This document shows positions 17,339-24,423 of a stretch of 33,734 nucleotides of DNA, one piece after another; position 1 is the first letter of the stretch; every line of letters begins with the position of its first letter. The notes beneath the pieces are model-generated. The model was not told the origin of the DNA. It ran no database searches and was given only the letters and a program-made list of their open reading frames with translations. The translations under genes were made by a program, and so were the position numbers. The stretch comes from Terriglobia bacterium (GTDB lineage: Bacteria; Acidobacteriota; Terriglobia; Terriglobales; Acidobacteriaceae): NCBI GenBank assembly GCA_020073525.1, contig JAIQFA010000059.1, positions 1 to 33,734 on the forward strand, in the 5' to 3' direction.

Positions 17339-18529
17339 ATGAAAGCGCCCCGTCCTGCCTTCACGAAAACGAAATGGCGCAACCGGCCGGCGTTTTGCCT
17401 GAACAACGGCGTTGTTCAACTGACCACGCTTACCGGGGGCGGACACATCGCGGATTTTCGCCTTCTTGATCCACCTGGCAACGGCGTGAACTCACTTTGG
17501 GAAGCTCCCTGGGCCACGATGGATCCCGATAAATTCCGGAGCAGCCACGTTCGTAGGTATGGCCCGACACCGGTGGGCAAGTTTCTTGCCGCGTTCACCG
17601 GACATGCGGTTTGTGTTGACTATTTTGGAGGGCCGTCCGAGGCGGAGGCAGCCCAGGGACTCGCACTGCATGGAGAGGCTGCGAACTCATGTTGGAGGTT
17701 GGTGAACCGCAAGAAGAGGAGCGCGGAATCTCGACTTACGCTGGCTGTGCGCCTGCCGGCCGCCGGTTTGCGATTCCGCCGCGAACTTCGCTTGCTCCCC
17801 AACGAGTCGGTCGTGTATGTCGAGGAAAGTCTGACTAACGAACGGGCGCAGGATCATTTCTTCCACTGGACCCAACACGTTACCCTGGGCCTGCCCTTGC
17901 TGCACCCCGATGAAAGCGTTGTCGCATTACCCGGAACTCGTGCCATGACTTGGCCGCACGGTTACGAAGGAGCCAGTCTCGTTCGAGACAATCAAGAGTT
18001 CTCTTGGCCTGACGCTCCAGCCACCGACGGTGGCAAGGTGAGCCTTGCGCGTCCCTTTGCACGGGACGGCAAGGGCTTTGTCGTGGCGGTATTACTCGAC
18101 CCACAGCGTGAACTCGGATTTGTGGCGGCGTTGAACTGGAGGCTTGGACTTTTGCTTGGTTACTGTTTTCGCCGCTCCGACTTTCCTTGGGTCGCCATCT
18201 GGGAGGAGAACTTGGCCCGCACTGGTTCGCCCTGGGATGGAAAGACACGGGCGCGTGGAGTGGAGTTTGGCTCGACCCCGATGCCGCTTGGAAGAGAAGA
18301 GACCTTTGCGCGCGGATCGTTGTTTGACACGCTCACGTTCCGACGAATTTCAGCAAAGTCCGAACTGCGCGTTCCATATGTTGCATTTCTTTCCAAAGTT
18401 AGTTCGGGATGGCGCGAGATTCGCGACATTCAGGCGCGGCGAGACACGATCATCGTGACTGAAGAACGGGGCGAGCAACTAGAGTTACAGGCCAGCGGTC
18501 TCAAGAATTTGGGGTTGTGCGGGCGATGA
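17339..18529 (+). CDS. Galactose-mutarotase-like (aldose 1-epimerase fold) protein
   Basis: A 396-residue cytoplasmic protein that starts 3 bases after the second SDR. It has the beta-sandwich character of aldose-1-epimerase-like proteins: an N-terminal NNGVVQLTTLTGGGHIADF, an LHGEAANSCWRLV segment like the substrate-loop HG of mutarotases, HWTQHVTLGLPLL, and a late WEENLARTGSPWDGKT plus GVEFGSTPMPLG. I do not recognise a named subfamily. By position it probably interconverts anomers of the sugar before the C1 dehydrogenase, or binds it. Catalytic His/Glu assignment is not certain. The high content of basic residues and absence of a signal peptide place it in the cytoplasm. Confidence 0.72.
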   Translation: MKAPRPAFTKTKWRNRPAFCLNNGVVQLTTLTGGGHIADFRLLDPPGNGVNSLWEAPWATMDPDKFRSSHVRRYGPTPVGKFLAAFTGHAVCVDYFGGPSEAEAAQGLALHGEAANSCWRLVNRKKRSAESRLTLAVRLPAAGLRFRRELRLLPNESVVYVEESLTNERAQDHFFHWTQHVTLGLPLLHPDESVVALPGTRAMTWPHGYEGASLVRDNQEFSWPDAPATDGGKVSLARPFARDGKGFVVAVLLDPQRELGFVAALNWRLGLLLGYCFRRSDFPWVAIWEENLARTGSPWDGKTRARGVEFGSTPMPLGREETFARGSLFDTLTFRRISAKSELRVPYVAFLSKVSSGWREIRDIQARRDTIIVTEERGEQLELQASGLKNLGLCGR

Positions 18530-18535
18530 TTTCCC

Positions 18536-18600
18536 GCAAAGACGCGGCTGGCCGCGTCTCCGGCCGCGTCCGAGGGAGGCGGGGCAAGCCCCGTCTCTAC
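18536..18600. repeat. REP/BIME-like double palindrome, copy 1
   Basis: It sits 6 bases after the mutarotase-like stop and inside the operon. A first hairpin GACGCGGC-TG-GCCGCGTC (18541-18558) is followed by a second, core GGGGC-AA-GCCCC (18581-18592, extendable to about 18575-18598), ending in CCGTCTCTAC. The second copy at 30368-30435 has the same plan and near-identical ends. This looks like a dispersed intergenic palindrome that could stabilise or attenuate the operon mRNA before the transporter gene. Confidence 0.8.
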
Positions 18601-18634
18601 GGATGGGCGATTTGAGATAAGAACTGGAGAAAAC

Positions 18635-19654
18635 ATGCACCAAACCGCCGTGGGCTTTTTTATTTTGCTGGTCGCGGGCGTGATGAATGCGAGCTTCACC
18701 TTGCCCATGAAGTTCACGCGCAACTGGAATTGGGAAAACACCTGGCTGGTTTGGACGTTGTTTGCGCTGGTGATCTTTCCGCCACTGGCGGCCTTCGCCA
18801 CTATCCCGCAACTTGGGCAACTCTATGGGGAAGTCGCTACGGGACTGGTTATAACCGTTGCGATTTTCGGGGCGGGATGGGGGATTGCGCAGGTTCTTTT
18901 CGGCTTGGCGGTGGATTCCATTGGGATCGCTCTCACGTTTTCGATCGTGCTGGGAATTTCCGCAGCAGTGGGCAGCGTCATCCCGCTGATCCGCCTACAT
19001 CCGGAAAAGCTCTTAACTACCGGCGGCCTTATTACCTTTGCGGGGGTCGCTCTGGTCATCGTCGGAGTCGCAATTTGTGCGGTGGCCGGGCGGCGCCGGG
19101 AAGAGGCAATGGCGGTGCGCGACGGGCGCCCGAAAGCGAATATGGGCCGGGGATTGGCGTTCGCGATCCTCTGCGGCTTCGGAGCTGCGCTAGTGAACTT
19201 TGGTCTCGCCTTCGGTGGTCCGCTGCTGGAAGGAGCGAAGAGGCACGGGGCGGCTGAACTCTGGGCGGGAAATGCAGTCTGGCTGCCGCTGATGCTGGCG
19301 GGCTCGATTCCGAATCTTGTGTACTGTATGTATCTTCTTAATAAAAATAAGACGGCGGATCGTTACGGCCGCCCCGGCACTGCGTCTTACTGGTTTCTTG
19401 CCGCAGTTATGGCTTTCTTCTGGTTTGCGAGCACGGCGCTGTATGGGATCGCAACGGGTAAGCTCGGCAGTTGGGGAACGATTTTGGGTTGGCCCTTGTT
19501 CATGTCGCTGATCGTCATCACTGCGAGTATTTTGGGGATCATTACCGGGGAATGGAAAGGCAGTGGCAAACAGCCTCTGCGCATCCAGGTGGGCGGGGTG
19601 GTTGTGCTGGTCCTGGCGGTATTCGTTCTGGCTGCGGCCAGCCGCTGGGTTTAG
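18635..19654 (+). CDS. RhaT-family (L-rhamnose/H+ symporter-like) sugar transporter
   Basis: A 339-residue inner-membrane protein with about ten hydrophobic segments. Features shared with E. coli RhaT are the N-terminal helix followed by FTLPMKFTRNWNWENTW (RhaT: APFKKVKKWSWETMW), the GAGWGIAQVLFGLAV stretch (RhaT: GAMWGIGNINYGLTM), GRGLAFAILCGFGAALVNFGLAF and a C-terminal GEWKGSG before the last helix. RhaT imports L-rhamnose and L-lyxose with protons. Family members in carbohydrate loci of other bacteria can carry other sugars, so the substrate is not fixed. Start ATG 18635 follows TGGAGAAAAC. This is the only permease in the operon and so defines the monosaccharide entry step. Confidence 0.9.
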   Translation: MHQTAVGFFILLVAGVMNASFTLPMKFTRNWNWENTWLVWTLFALVIFPPLAAFATIPQLGQLYGEVATGLVITVAIFGAGWGIAQVLFGLAVDSIGIALTFSIVLGISAAVGSVIPLIRLHPEKLLTTGGLITFAGVALVIVGVAICAVAGRRREEAMAVRDGRPKANMGRGLAFAILCGFGAALVNFGLAFGGPLLEGAKRHGAAELWAGNAVWLPLMLAGSIPNLVYCMYLLNKNKTADRYGRPGTASYWFLAAVMAFFWFASTALYGIATGKLGSWGTILGWPLFMSLIVITASILGIITGEWKGSGKQPLRIQVGGVVVLVLAVFVLAAASRWV

Positions 19655-19663
19655 GGAGGAAGT

Positions 19664-20602
19664 ATGAAAGCACTAGCCATCGATCTGGGCGGCACACACG
19701 CCACCTGCGCGGTCCTGGACGATCGCACCATTCTCGCCGAGGAAGTGGTCAGCACCGACGGTACCCAAGGACTGAAGCCGGTTCTTCCTCTCTTTGCGCA
19801 GACCTTTCGCAAGCTCCTGCAGGAGACTGGTGTCGCGACAAACGACTGTGCCGGGCTCGCGTTCAGCTTTTGCGGGCTGGCGGATACGCGCATTGGCCGC
19901 GTGGTCTCCACGAATCAGAAGTATGACGACGCAGTCGGGATCGATTTCACGGGATGGTCAAAAAAAGAATTTGGTATTCCGCTGAGAATTGAAAATGATG
20001 CCCGCATGGCGCTGCTCGGCGAATGCTATGCGGGAGCGGCTCGCGGTTTTGACGACGTGGTCATGACCACACTCGGGACGGGCATCGGCGGCGCGGCCAT
20101 GATCGGCGGAATGCTGGTTCGAGGAAAACACGCGCAGGCCGGATGCCTGGGTGGTCATCTTCCTGTGCTGTTCAATGGGCGAACCTGCACCTGTGGGAAT
20201 ATCGGATGTCCCGAGGCCGAGGCCGCAGGCTGGTCCCTTCCGCTGGTAGCGCGCGACTGGCCTGGATATGTGGACAGCGCTCTAGGGAAAGATGAGCCGG
20301 TGAATTTCGAAAAGCTTTTCCGTCACGCCGAACAGGGAGATCTGGTAGCAACTGCGTTACGCGATCGCTGTTTAAGTATTTGGGCCGCCAGCGCGACGGG
20401 ATTGATTCATGCCTATGATCCTGAAATTGTCGTCTATGGAGGAGGTGTGATGAAGAGTGCCGATATCATCATTCCCTTCGTGCAGGCCTACGTTGAGAAA
20501 CATGCCTGGACTCCGTGGGGCAAAGTAAAAGTGAAAGCGGCAGAACTTGGAAACAACGCGGGGCTGCTGGGAGCAATCCCCCTGCTGCTGGAGCCGCGTT
20601 GA
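19664..20602 (+). CDS. ROK-family sugar kinase
   Basis: A 312-residue ROK protein without an N-terminal DNA-binding domain, so a kinase rather than a repressor. The ATP loop DLGGTH (7-12), catalytic Asp112 (RIENDARMALLGE), LGTGIGGA, the zinc motif C175-T-C-G-x-x-G-C182-x-E and His165 (GGHLPV) are present. The conserved Glu of the EGGH-type sugar site in glucokinases appears replaced by Leu (CLGGH), which may change specificity. It starts 9 bases after the transporter with GGGAGGAAGT. Together with the following mannose-6-phosphate isomerase it suggests phosphorylation of mannose or fructose, but the altered sugar site leaves this open. Confidence 0.9.
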   Translation: MKALAIDLGGTHATCAVLDDRTILAEEVVSTDGTQGLKPVLPLFAQTFRKLLQETGVATNDCAGLAFSFCGLADTRIGRVVSTNQKYDDAVGIDFTGWSKKEFGIPLRIENDARMALLGECYAGAARGFDDVVMTTLGTGIGGAAMIGGMLVRGKHAQAGCLGGHLPVLFNGRTCTCGNIGCPEAEAAGWSLPLVARDWPGYVDSALGKDEPVNFEKLFRHAEQGDLVATALRDRCLSIWAASATGLIHAYDPEIVVYGGGVMKSADIIIPFVQAYVEKHAWTPWGKVKVKAAELGNNAGLLGAIPLLLEPR

Positions 20603-20654
20603 ATGCAAAGAGAATCAATGCTTTTCCCAGGGCGCAGCGTGTGACCCGATAAAG

Positions 20655-22412
20655 ATGACGACGTCTTCCAACTACGACAAGTTTCCCTATGTTCCGGTCA
20701 GTTCCTCGTCGACGACATGTCACGTTGGTTGGCCCGCGATTGCGGGAGCCATTCAACAATCCATTCCCGGCAATCGACCGCTGGTCTGCATCGAGTGTTA
20801 TCCGGGAGTCTTCCCGGAACAGATCGACGCTTTGGCTGACCTGTTGCGTCCCGCGTCGGTGATTCATACGGAAACTCTCTTCAAATCTCCTGCCTGTATT
20901 GATCAGATGGTCGAACAGTTCCTCGGTGACGACCCCGTCTTTGGCCGCATGAACGACATCCAGATTGAGGATTATTTCGATCCCGCCAAATTAGATACGG
21001 CGCGGGCTGGACTGCAACGGGGGAATGCGGGGCTGACTGTGGTGATTGGTACCGGCGCGACTCTGGTTGCCCCCGATGCTGACGTGCTGGTGTTCGCCGA
21101 CATGGCGCGGTGGGAAATCCAAATGCGATATCGCCGCAACGAGATCGGCAATCTTGGCGCCGACAACGCCTCGGCCACCACCGCAGTGAAGTACAAGCGC
21201 TCCTATTTCGTGGACTGGCGCGCAGCGGATCACCTCAAGCAGAAATTTTTCCCCGAGATCGATTTCTTGTTGGATACAAATGACCCAAACACGCCGAAGA
21301 TGATTCTGGGAAACGACCTGCGCGAAGGATTGCGCATCACTGCCCACCGGCCTTTTCGCGTCGTCCCGTACTTTGACCCCGGGCCCTGGGGTGGTCACTG
21401 GATGGAACAGGTCTGCGGGCTCTCACCCGAAGGAGTTCCCAACCACGCCTGGTGCTTTGACTGCGTGCCGGAAGAGAACAGCCTACTACTGGGCTTCGGG
21501 AATACGAAGGTCGAGATACCCTCCATCAATCTGGTGTTCCAGCAACCTCGCGAATTGCTGGGTGAGGCCGTCCATGCACGCTTTGGTAAAGAGTTTCCCA
21601 TCCGCTTCGATTTTCTTGACACCATGGGAGGCGGCAACCTTTCGCTTCAGGTTCATCCCTTAACTGAATACATCCAGGACAAGTTCGGCATGAACTACAC
21701 CCAGGACGAAAGCTACTACCTTCTGGACGCCGGTGATGACGGTTGCGTGTATCTCGGGCTGCGTGAAGATATGAACCGCGATACCATGCTGCACGATTTG
21801 AAGGTCGCACAAAGCGGCGGACCCGCTTTTCCGGCGGAGAATCATGTGAACGTGTGGCCTGCGAAAAAGCATGACCATTTCCTGATTCCCGCAGGCACCA
21901 TCCACTGCTCGGGGAAAAACAGCATGGTGCTCGAGATCAGTGCCACTCCGTACATTTTTACCTTCAAGTTGTGGGACTGGGGACGGCTTGGTCTGAACGG
22001 TCTACCCAGGCCCATTCATCTCGATCACGGGGAGGCCAATATTCAGTGGGATCGCACGACGAACTGGGTGCGTCGCAACCTCGTGAATCAGATCACGCCG
22101 GTCAGTTCGGGCGAGGGATGGCGAGAGGAGAAGACCGGACTCCACGAACGCGAGTTTATCGAGACTCGTCGTCACTGGTTTACCGGCACCGTGCTTCATC
22201 GCGGAACCGGCGGCGTCAATGTCCTCAACCTGGTCGAGGGGCGCGAAGCCGTGGTCGAAAGTCCGACGGGAGTGTTCGAGCCTTTCGTCGTGCACTATGC
22301 CGAGACTTTCATTGTTCCGGCGGCCGCCGGGGATTACACCGTCCGTGCGGCCGGTGAGGCAAAGGGTAAAGAATGCGCGACCATTAAGGCGTTCGTGAGA
22401 ACCAGACCCTAG
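20655..22412 (+). CDS. Class I mannose-6-phosphate isomerase with N-terminal kinase-like extension
   Basis: A 585-residue protein. ATG 20655 was chosen because an upstream reading would overlap the ROK gene. Residues from about 250 onward form a type I phosphomannose isomerase cupin with zinc-site motifs LSLQVHPLTEY, YTQDESYYLLDA and HFLIPAGTIHCSG followed by LEIS. These enzymes interconvert mannose-6-phosphate and fructose-6-phosphate. The first about 210 residues (VCIECYPGVF, GDDPVFGRMNDIQIEDYFDP, VVIGTGATLV, FADMARWEIQMRYRRNEIGN) resemble a uridine-kinase-like fold without a clear P-loop. I recall the same architecture in other bacteria, but no function for that part. It lies 52 bases after the ROK kinase, and the pair would carry mannose into glycolysis. 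Confidence 0.9.
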   Translation: MTTSSNYDKFPYVPVSSSSTTCHVGWPAIAGAIQQSIPGNRPLVCIECYPGVFPEQIDALADLLRPASVIHTETLFKSPACIDQMVEQFLGDDPVFGRMNDIQIEDYFDPAKLDTARAGLQRGNAGLTVVIGTGATLVAPDADVLVFADMARWEIQMRYRRNEIGNLGADNASATTAVKYKRSYFVDWRAADHLKQKFFPEIDFLLDTNDPNTPKMILGNDLREGLRITAHRPFRVVPYFDPGPWGGHWMEQVCGLSPEGVPNHAWCFDCVPEENSLLLGFGNTKVEIPSINLVFQQPRELLGEAVHARFGKEFPIRFDFLDTMGGGNLSLQVHPLTEYIQDKFGMNYTQDESYYLLDAGDDGCVYLGLREDMNRDTMLHDLKVAQSGGPAFPAENHVNVWPAKKHDHFLIPAGTIHCSGKNSMVLEISATPYIFTFKLWDWGRLGLNGLPRPIHLDHGEANIQWDRTTNWVRRNLVNQITPVSSGEGWREEKTGLHEREFIETRRHWFTGTVLHRGTGGVNVLNLVEGREAVVESPTGVFEPFVVHYAETFIVPAAAGDYTVRAAGEAKGKECATIKAFVRTRP

Positions 22413-22451
22413 CACTTGGCATTGGCGCTTAACAGAGGGAGATTCAGCAGC

Positions 22452-23324
22452 GTGAAGAAGGTATTGATCCGATGTCTGTTCATGGTTCTGGCCGCGACTT
22501 GCGCAGGCCAGGTGCAGCACAAAACTGTTCCACACTCCAAGACTCCGGCATCTTGCGTGCGCGTGCAGGACGGCGCATTTCACAGCGCTACGCTCGATCG
22601 AGAAATGAAGTATCGCGTTTTGCTTCCCTGCCTCTACCCGAGCGACAGCGGGCGCTTTCCAGTGTTGTACCTTCTCCACGGACTTTACGGAGATTACCTG
22701 AACTGGGATACACGCACGAGTCTGGAACGCTATGCCCAGAGATATGAGTTGATCGTGGTCACGCCGGATGCCGGCGATTCCTGGTACACGAATTCGGCCA
22801 GCGACCCTAAGGACACGTTCGAAGATTACATTGCCAAAGACCTGGTGGCGGAAATTGATGGCAAGTTTCGCACTCTGCGCGACCGCCATTCTAGAGCAAT
22901 CGCCGGACTTTCGATGGGCGGATATGGAGCTTTGAAAATCGCGCTTCGGTATCACGGCGACTTTGCCTTCGCCGGCAGTCTCAGTGGCGCGCTGAACGCT
23001 CCGCAGGACCTTGGGGACAAGAGGCCGGAGTTTCGTGATCAACTCCTCAAGGTGTTCGGGCCGCCCGGCAGCGTGGTGCGAGCAGACAACAACGTATTTT
23101 CTCTGCTCCAGAACGCTAGCACGAAAGATCTTCCTTACCTTTATCTCGCATGTGGAAACGGAGACGCCTTCCTCCAAGTCAATCGCGACTTCGCCGCGCA
23201 GCTTTCGTCTCGAGGCGCCGCTTACGAGTACCACGAGACTGCAGGCGGACACGGCTGGGATTATTGGGACCGATCGGTGCAGGATCTGCTGCGGGCGGTG
23301 GCTGGTGTCATATCGAAGCCCTAA
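22452..23324 (+). CDS. Secreted alpha/beta-hydrolase esterase (esterase D / antigen 85 type)
   Basis: A 290-residue exported esterase. GTG 22452 was chosen because GAGGGAG (22435-22441) precedes it and it yields a clean signal peptide (KKVLIRCLFMVLAATCAGQ); a longer TTG start at 22416 is less likely. The fold motifs are VLYLLHGLYGDYLNW (oxyanion region), nucleophile Ser154 in GLSMGGYGALK, an acid near Asp238 (CGNGDAF) and His267 (GGHGWDYW). Relatives include S-formylglutathione hydrolases, feruloyl and acetyl-xylan esterases. Being secreted and in the glycan operon, it is likely to remove acyl or feruloyl groups from the polysaccharide; the acyl group is unknown. Confidence 0.88.
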   Translation: MKKVLIRCLFMVLAATCAGQVQHKTVPHSKTPASCVRVQDGAFHSATLDREMKYRVLLPCLYPSDSGRFPVLYLLHGLYGDYLNWDTRTSLERYAQRYELIVVTPDAGDSWYTNSASDPKDTFEDYIAKDLVAEIDGKFRTLRDRHSRAIAGLSMGGYGALKIALRYHGDFAFAGSLSGALNAPQDLGDKRPEFRDQLLKVFGPPGSVVRADNNVFSLLQNASTKDLPYLYLACGNGDAFLQVNRDFAAQLSSRGAAYEYHETAGGHGWDYWDRSVQDLLRAVAGVISKP

Positions 23325-23340
23325 TTCAAGAGAAGAGCAC

Positions 23341-24207
23341 ATGAAACTCGTACGCTACGGATTGCCTCATCAGGAAAAGCCGGGGATTCTCGACTGTGAC
23401 GGTCACATTCGCGACCTTGCGGGGACAGTGCCCGACATTATGGGAGAAGTGCTGTCACCTCCGATTCTCGCGTCGTTGAAGAACATCGAGCTGGCAAAAT
23501 TGCCGATCGTGCCCGGCAAGCCAAGGTTCGGCCCCTGCGTGAGTCGCGTCGGCAAGTTTATTTGTATTGGGTTGAATTTCTCCGACCATGCGGCGGAAGC
23601 CGGCATGAAAGTCCCGAACGAGCCGGTGATCTTCATGAAAGCCACATCGGCCATTTGCGGCCCGAACGACGATATTATGATTCCGCGGGGTGGCACGAAG
23701 ACGGACTGGGAAGTCGAATTAGGCGTGGTCATTGGAACGCCGGCAAAATACGTGAGTGAAGCCGACGCAATGTCACATGTGGCCGGCTATTGCATCATCA
23801 ACGACCTCTCGGAACGCGTGTTCCAACTCGAAGGCACCGGGCAGTGGGTCAAAGGCAAGAGCGCGGATACGTTCGGCCCGATCGGACCATGGCTGGTGAC
23901 GGCCGATGAAATCCCCGACCCGCAAGACCTGAAGATGTGGCTCGAGGTGGACGGTCACCGCTACCAAAACGGATCGACGCGAACCATGATCTTTGGCGTA
24001 CGCAAATTGGTCAGCTACCTCAGTGGATTCATGAGCCTGCAACCGGGAGATATTATCTCTACCGGCACTCCTCCCGGAGTAGGCATGGGGCAGCGACCTC
24101 CCGTTTATTTGAAAGCGGGAAACCGGATGCGGCTGGGCATCGAAGGCCTAGGCGAGCAAAACCAACACGTCATCGCGGAGAGTGCCTCACCCGGCGTTCC
24201 GAGCTGA
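23341..24207 (+). CDS. FAH-family hydrolase, 2,4-diketo-3-deoxy-L-fuconate/rhamnonate hydrolase type
   Basis: A 288-residue fumarylacetoacetate-hydrolase-fold enzyme. ATG 23341 follows AAGAGAAGAGCAC. Catalytic His83 (NFSDHAAEAGM), metal ligands Glu124, Glu126 (DWEVELGVVIG) and Asp155 (IINDLSERVFQ), and the signature WVKGKSADTFGPIGPWLVT and GDIISTGTPPGVGMG are intact. This subfamily is often labelled ureidoglycolate lyase, but many members cleave 2,4-diketo-3-deoxy-aldonates to pyruvate and lactate (or another C2/C3 acid) at the end of non-phosphorylative L-fucose and L-rhamnose routes. It is the last gene of the operon and supplies the terminal step for the lactonase/dehydratase/SDR set. Confidence 0.9.
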   Translation: MKLVRYGLPHQEKPGILDCDGHIRDLAGTVPDIMGEVLSPPILASLKNIELAKLPIVPGKPRFGPCVSRVGKFICIGLNFSDHAAEAGMKVPNEPVIFMKATSAICGPNDDIMIPRGGTKTDWEVELGVVIGTPAKYVSEADAMSHVAGYCIINDLSERVFQLEGTGQWVKGKSADTFGPIGPWLVTADEIPDPQDLKMWLEVDGHRYQNGSTRTMIFGVRKLVSYLSGFMSLQPGDIISTGTPPGVGMGQRPPVYLKAGNRMRLGIEGLGEQNQHVIAESASPGVPS

Positions 24208-24295
24208 TTTAGTAGTGGTCCCTAGTTTGCGAGGGCTGGCTGGAATATGGCACGGGGCCGGCCAGCAGTACCTTGCTGCGTTCCATTTTGGCGAG

Positions 24296-24304
24296 TGTTA
24301 TAAC
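24296..24304 (+). promoter_or_regulatory. Candidate extended -10 promoter for the propeller gene at 24424
   Basis: TGTTATAAC fits the extended -10 consensus TGnTATAAT at all but the last position. No good -35 is visible. It lies in the 216-base gap after the operon end and would give a leader of about 110 bases. An imperfect 9-bp inverted repeat (24235-24266) upstream lacks a T-run. Confidence 0.4.
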
Positions 24305-24423
24305 ATGCCGTTTGTGCGTGAGCCAGTGTTGAAGGCACAGCCGATCGTGGCGCCCTGAAGCGCTTCGAGGCCAGCCGCGCGCTTCGCAGTGGCTTAGCTC
24401 CATCGATTGCAAAGGAAATCAGG

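Noticed and set aside
18536..18600. CRISPR or phage attachment site interpretation of the palindromic elements
   Set aside because: There is no regular spacer array and no integrase or cas gene; the two distant copies fit REP-like elements better.
22002..23342. A 446-codon minus-strand open frame opposite the isomerase and esterase genes
   Set aside because: Its composition (rich in R, H, V with no domain motif) is that of a shadow; both plus-strand genes have intact active sites and good starts.
24235..24266. Imperfect 9-bp inverted repeat considered as terminator of the large operon
   Set aside because: The loop is 14 bases, one pair is a wobble, and no T-run follows on the plus strand.
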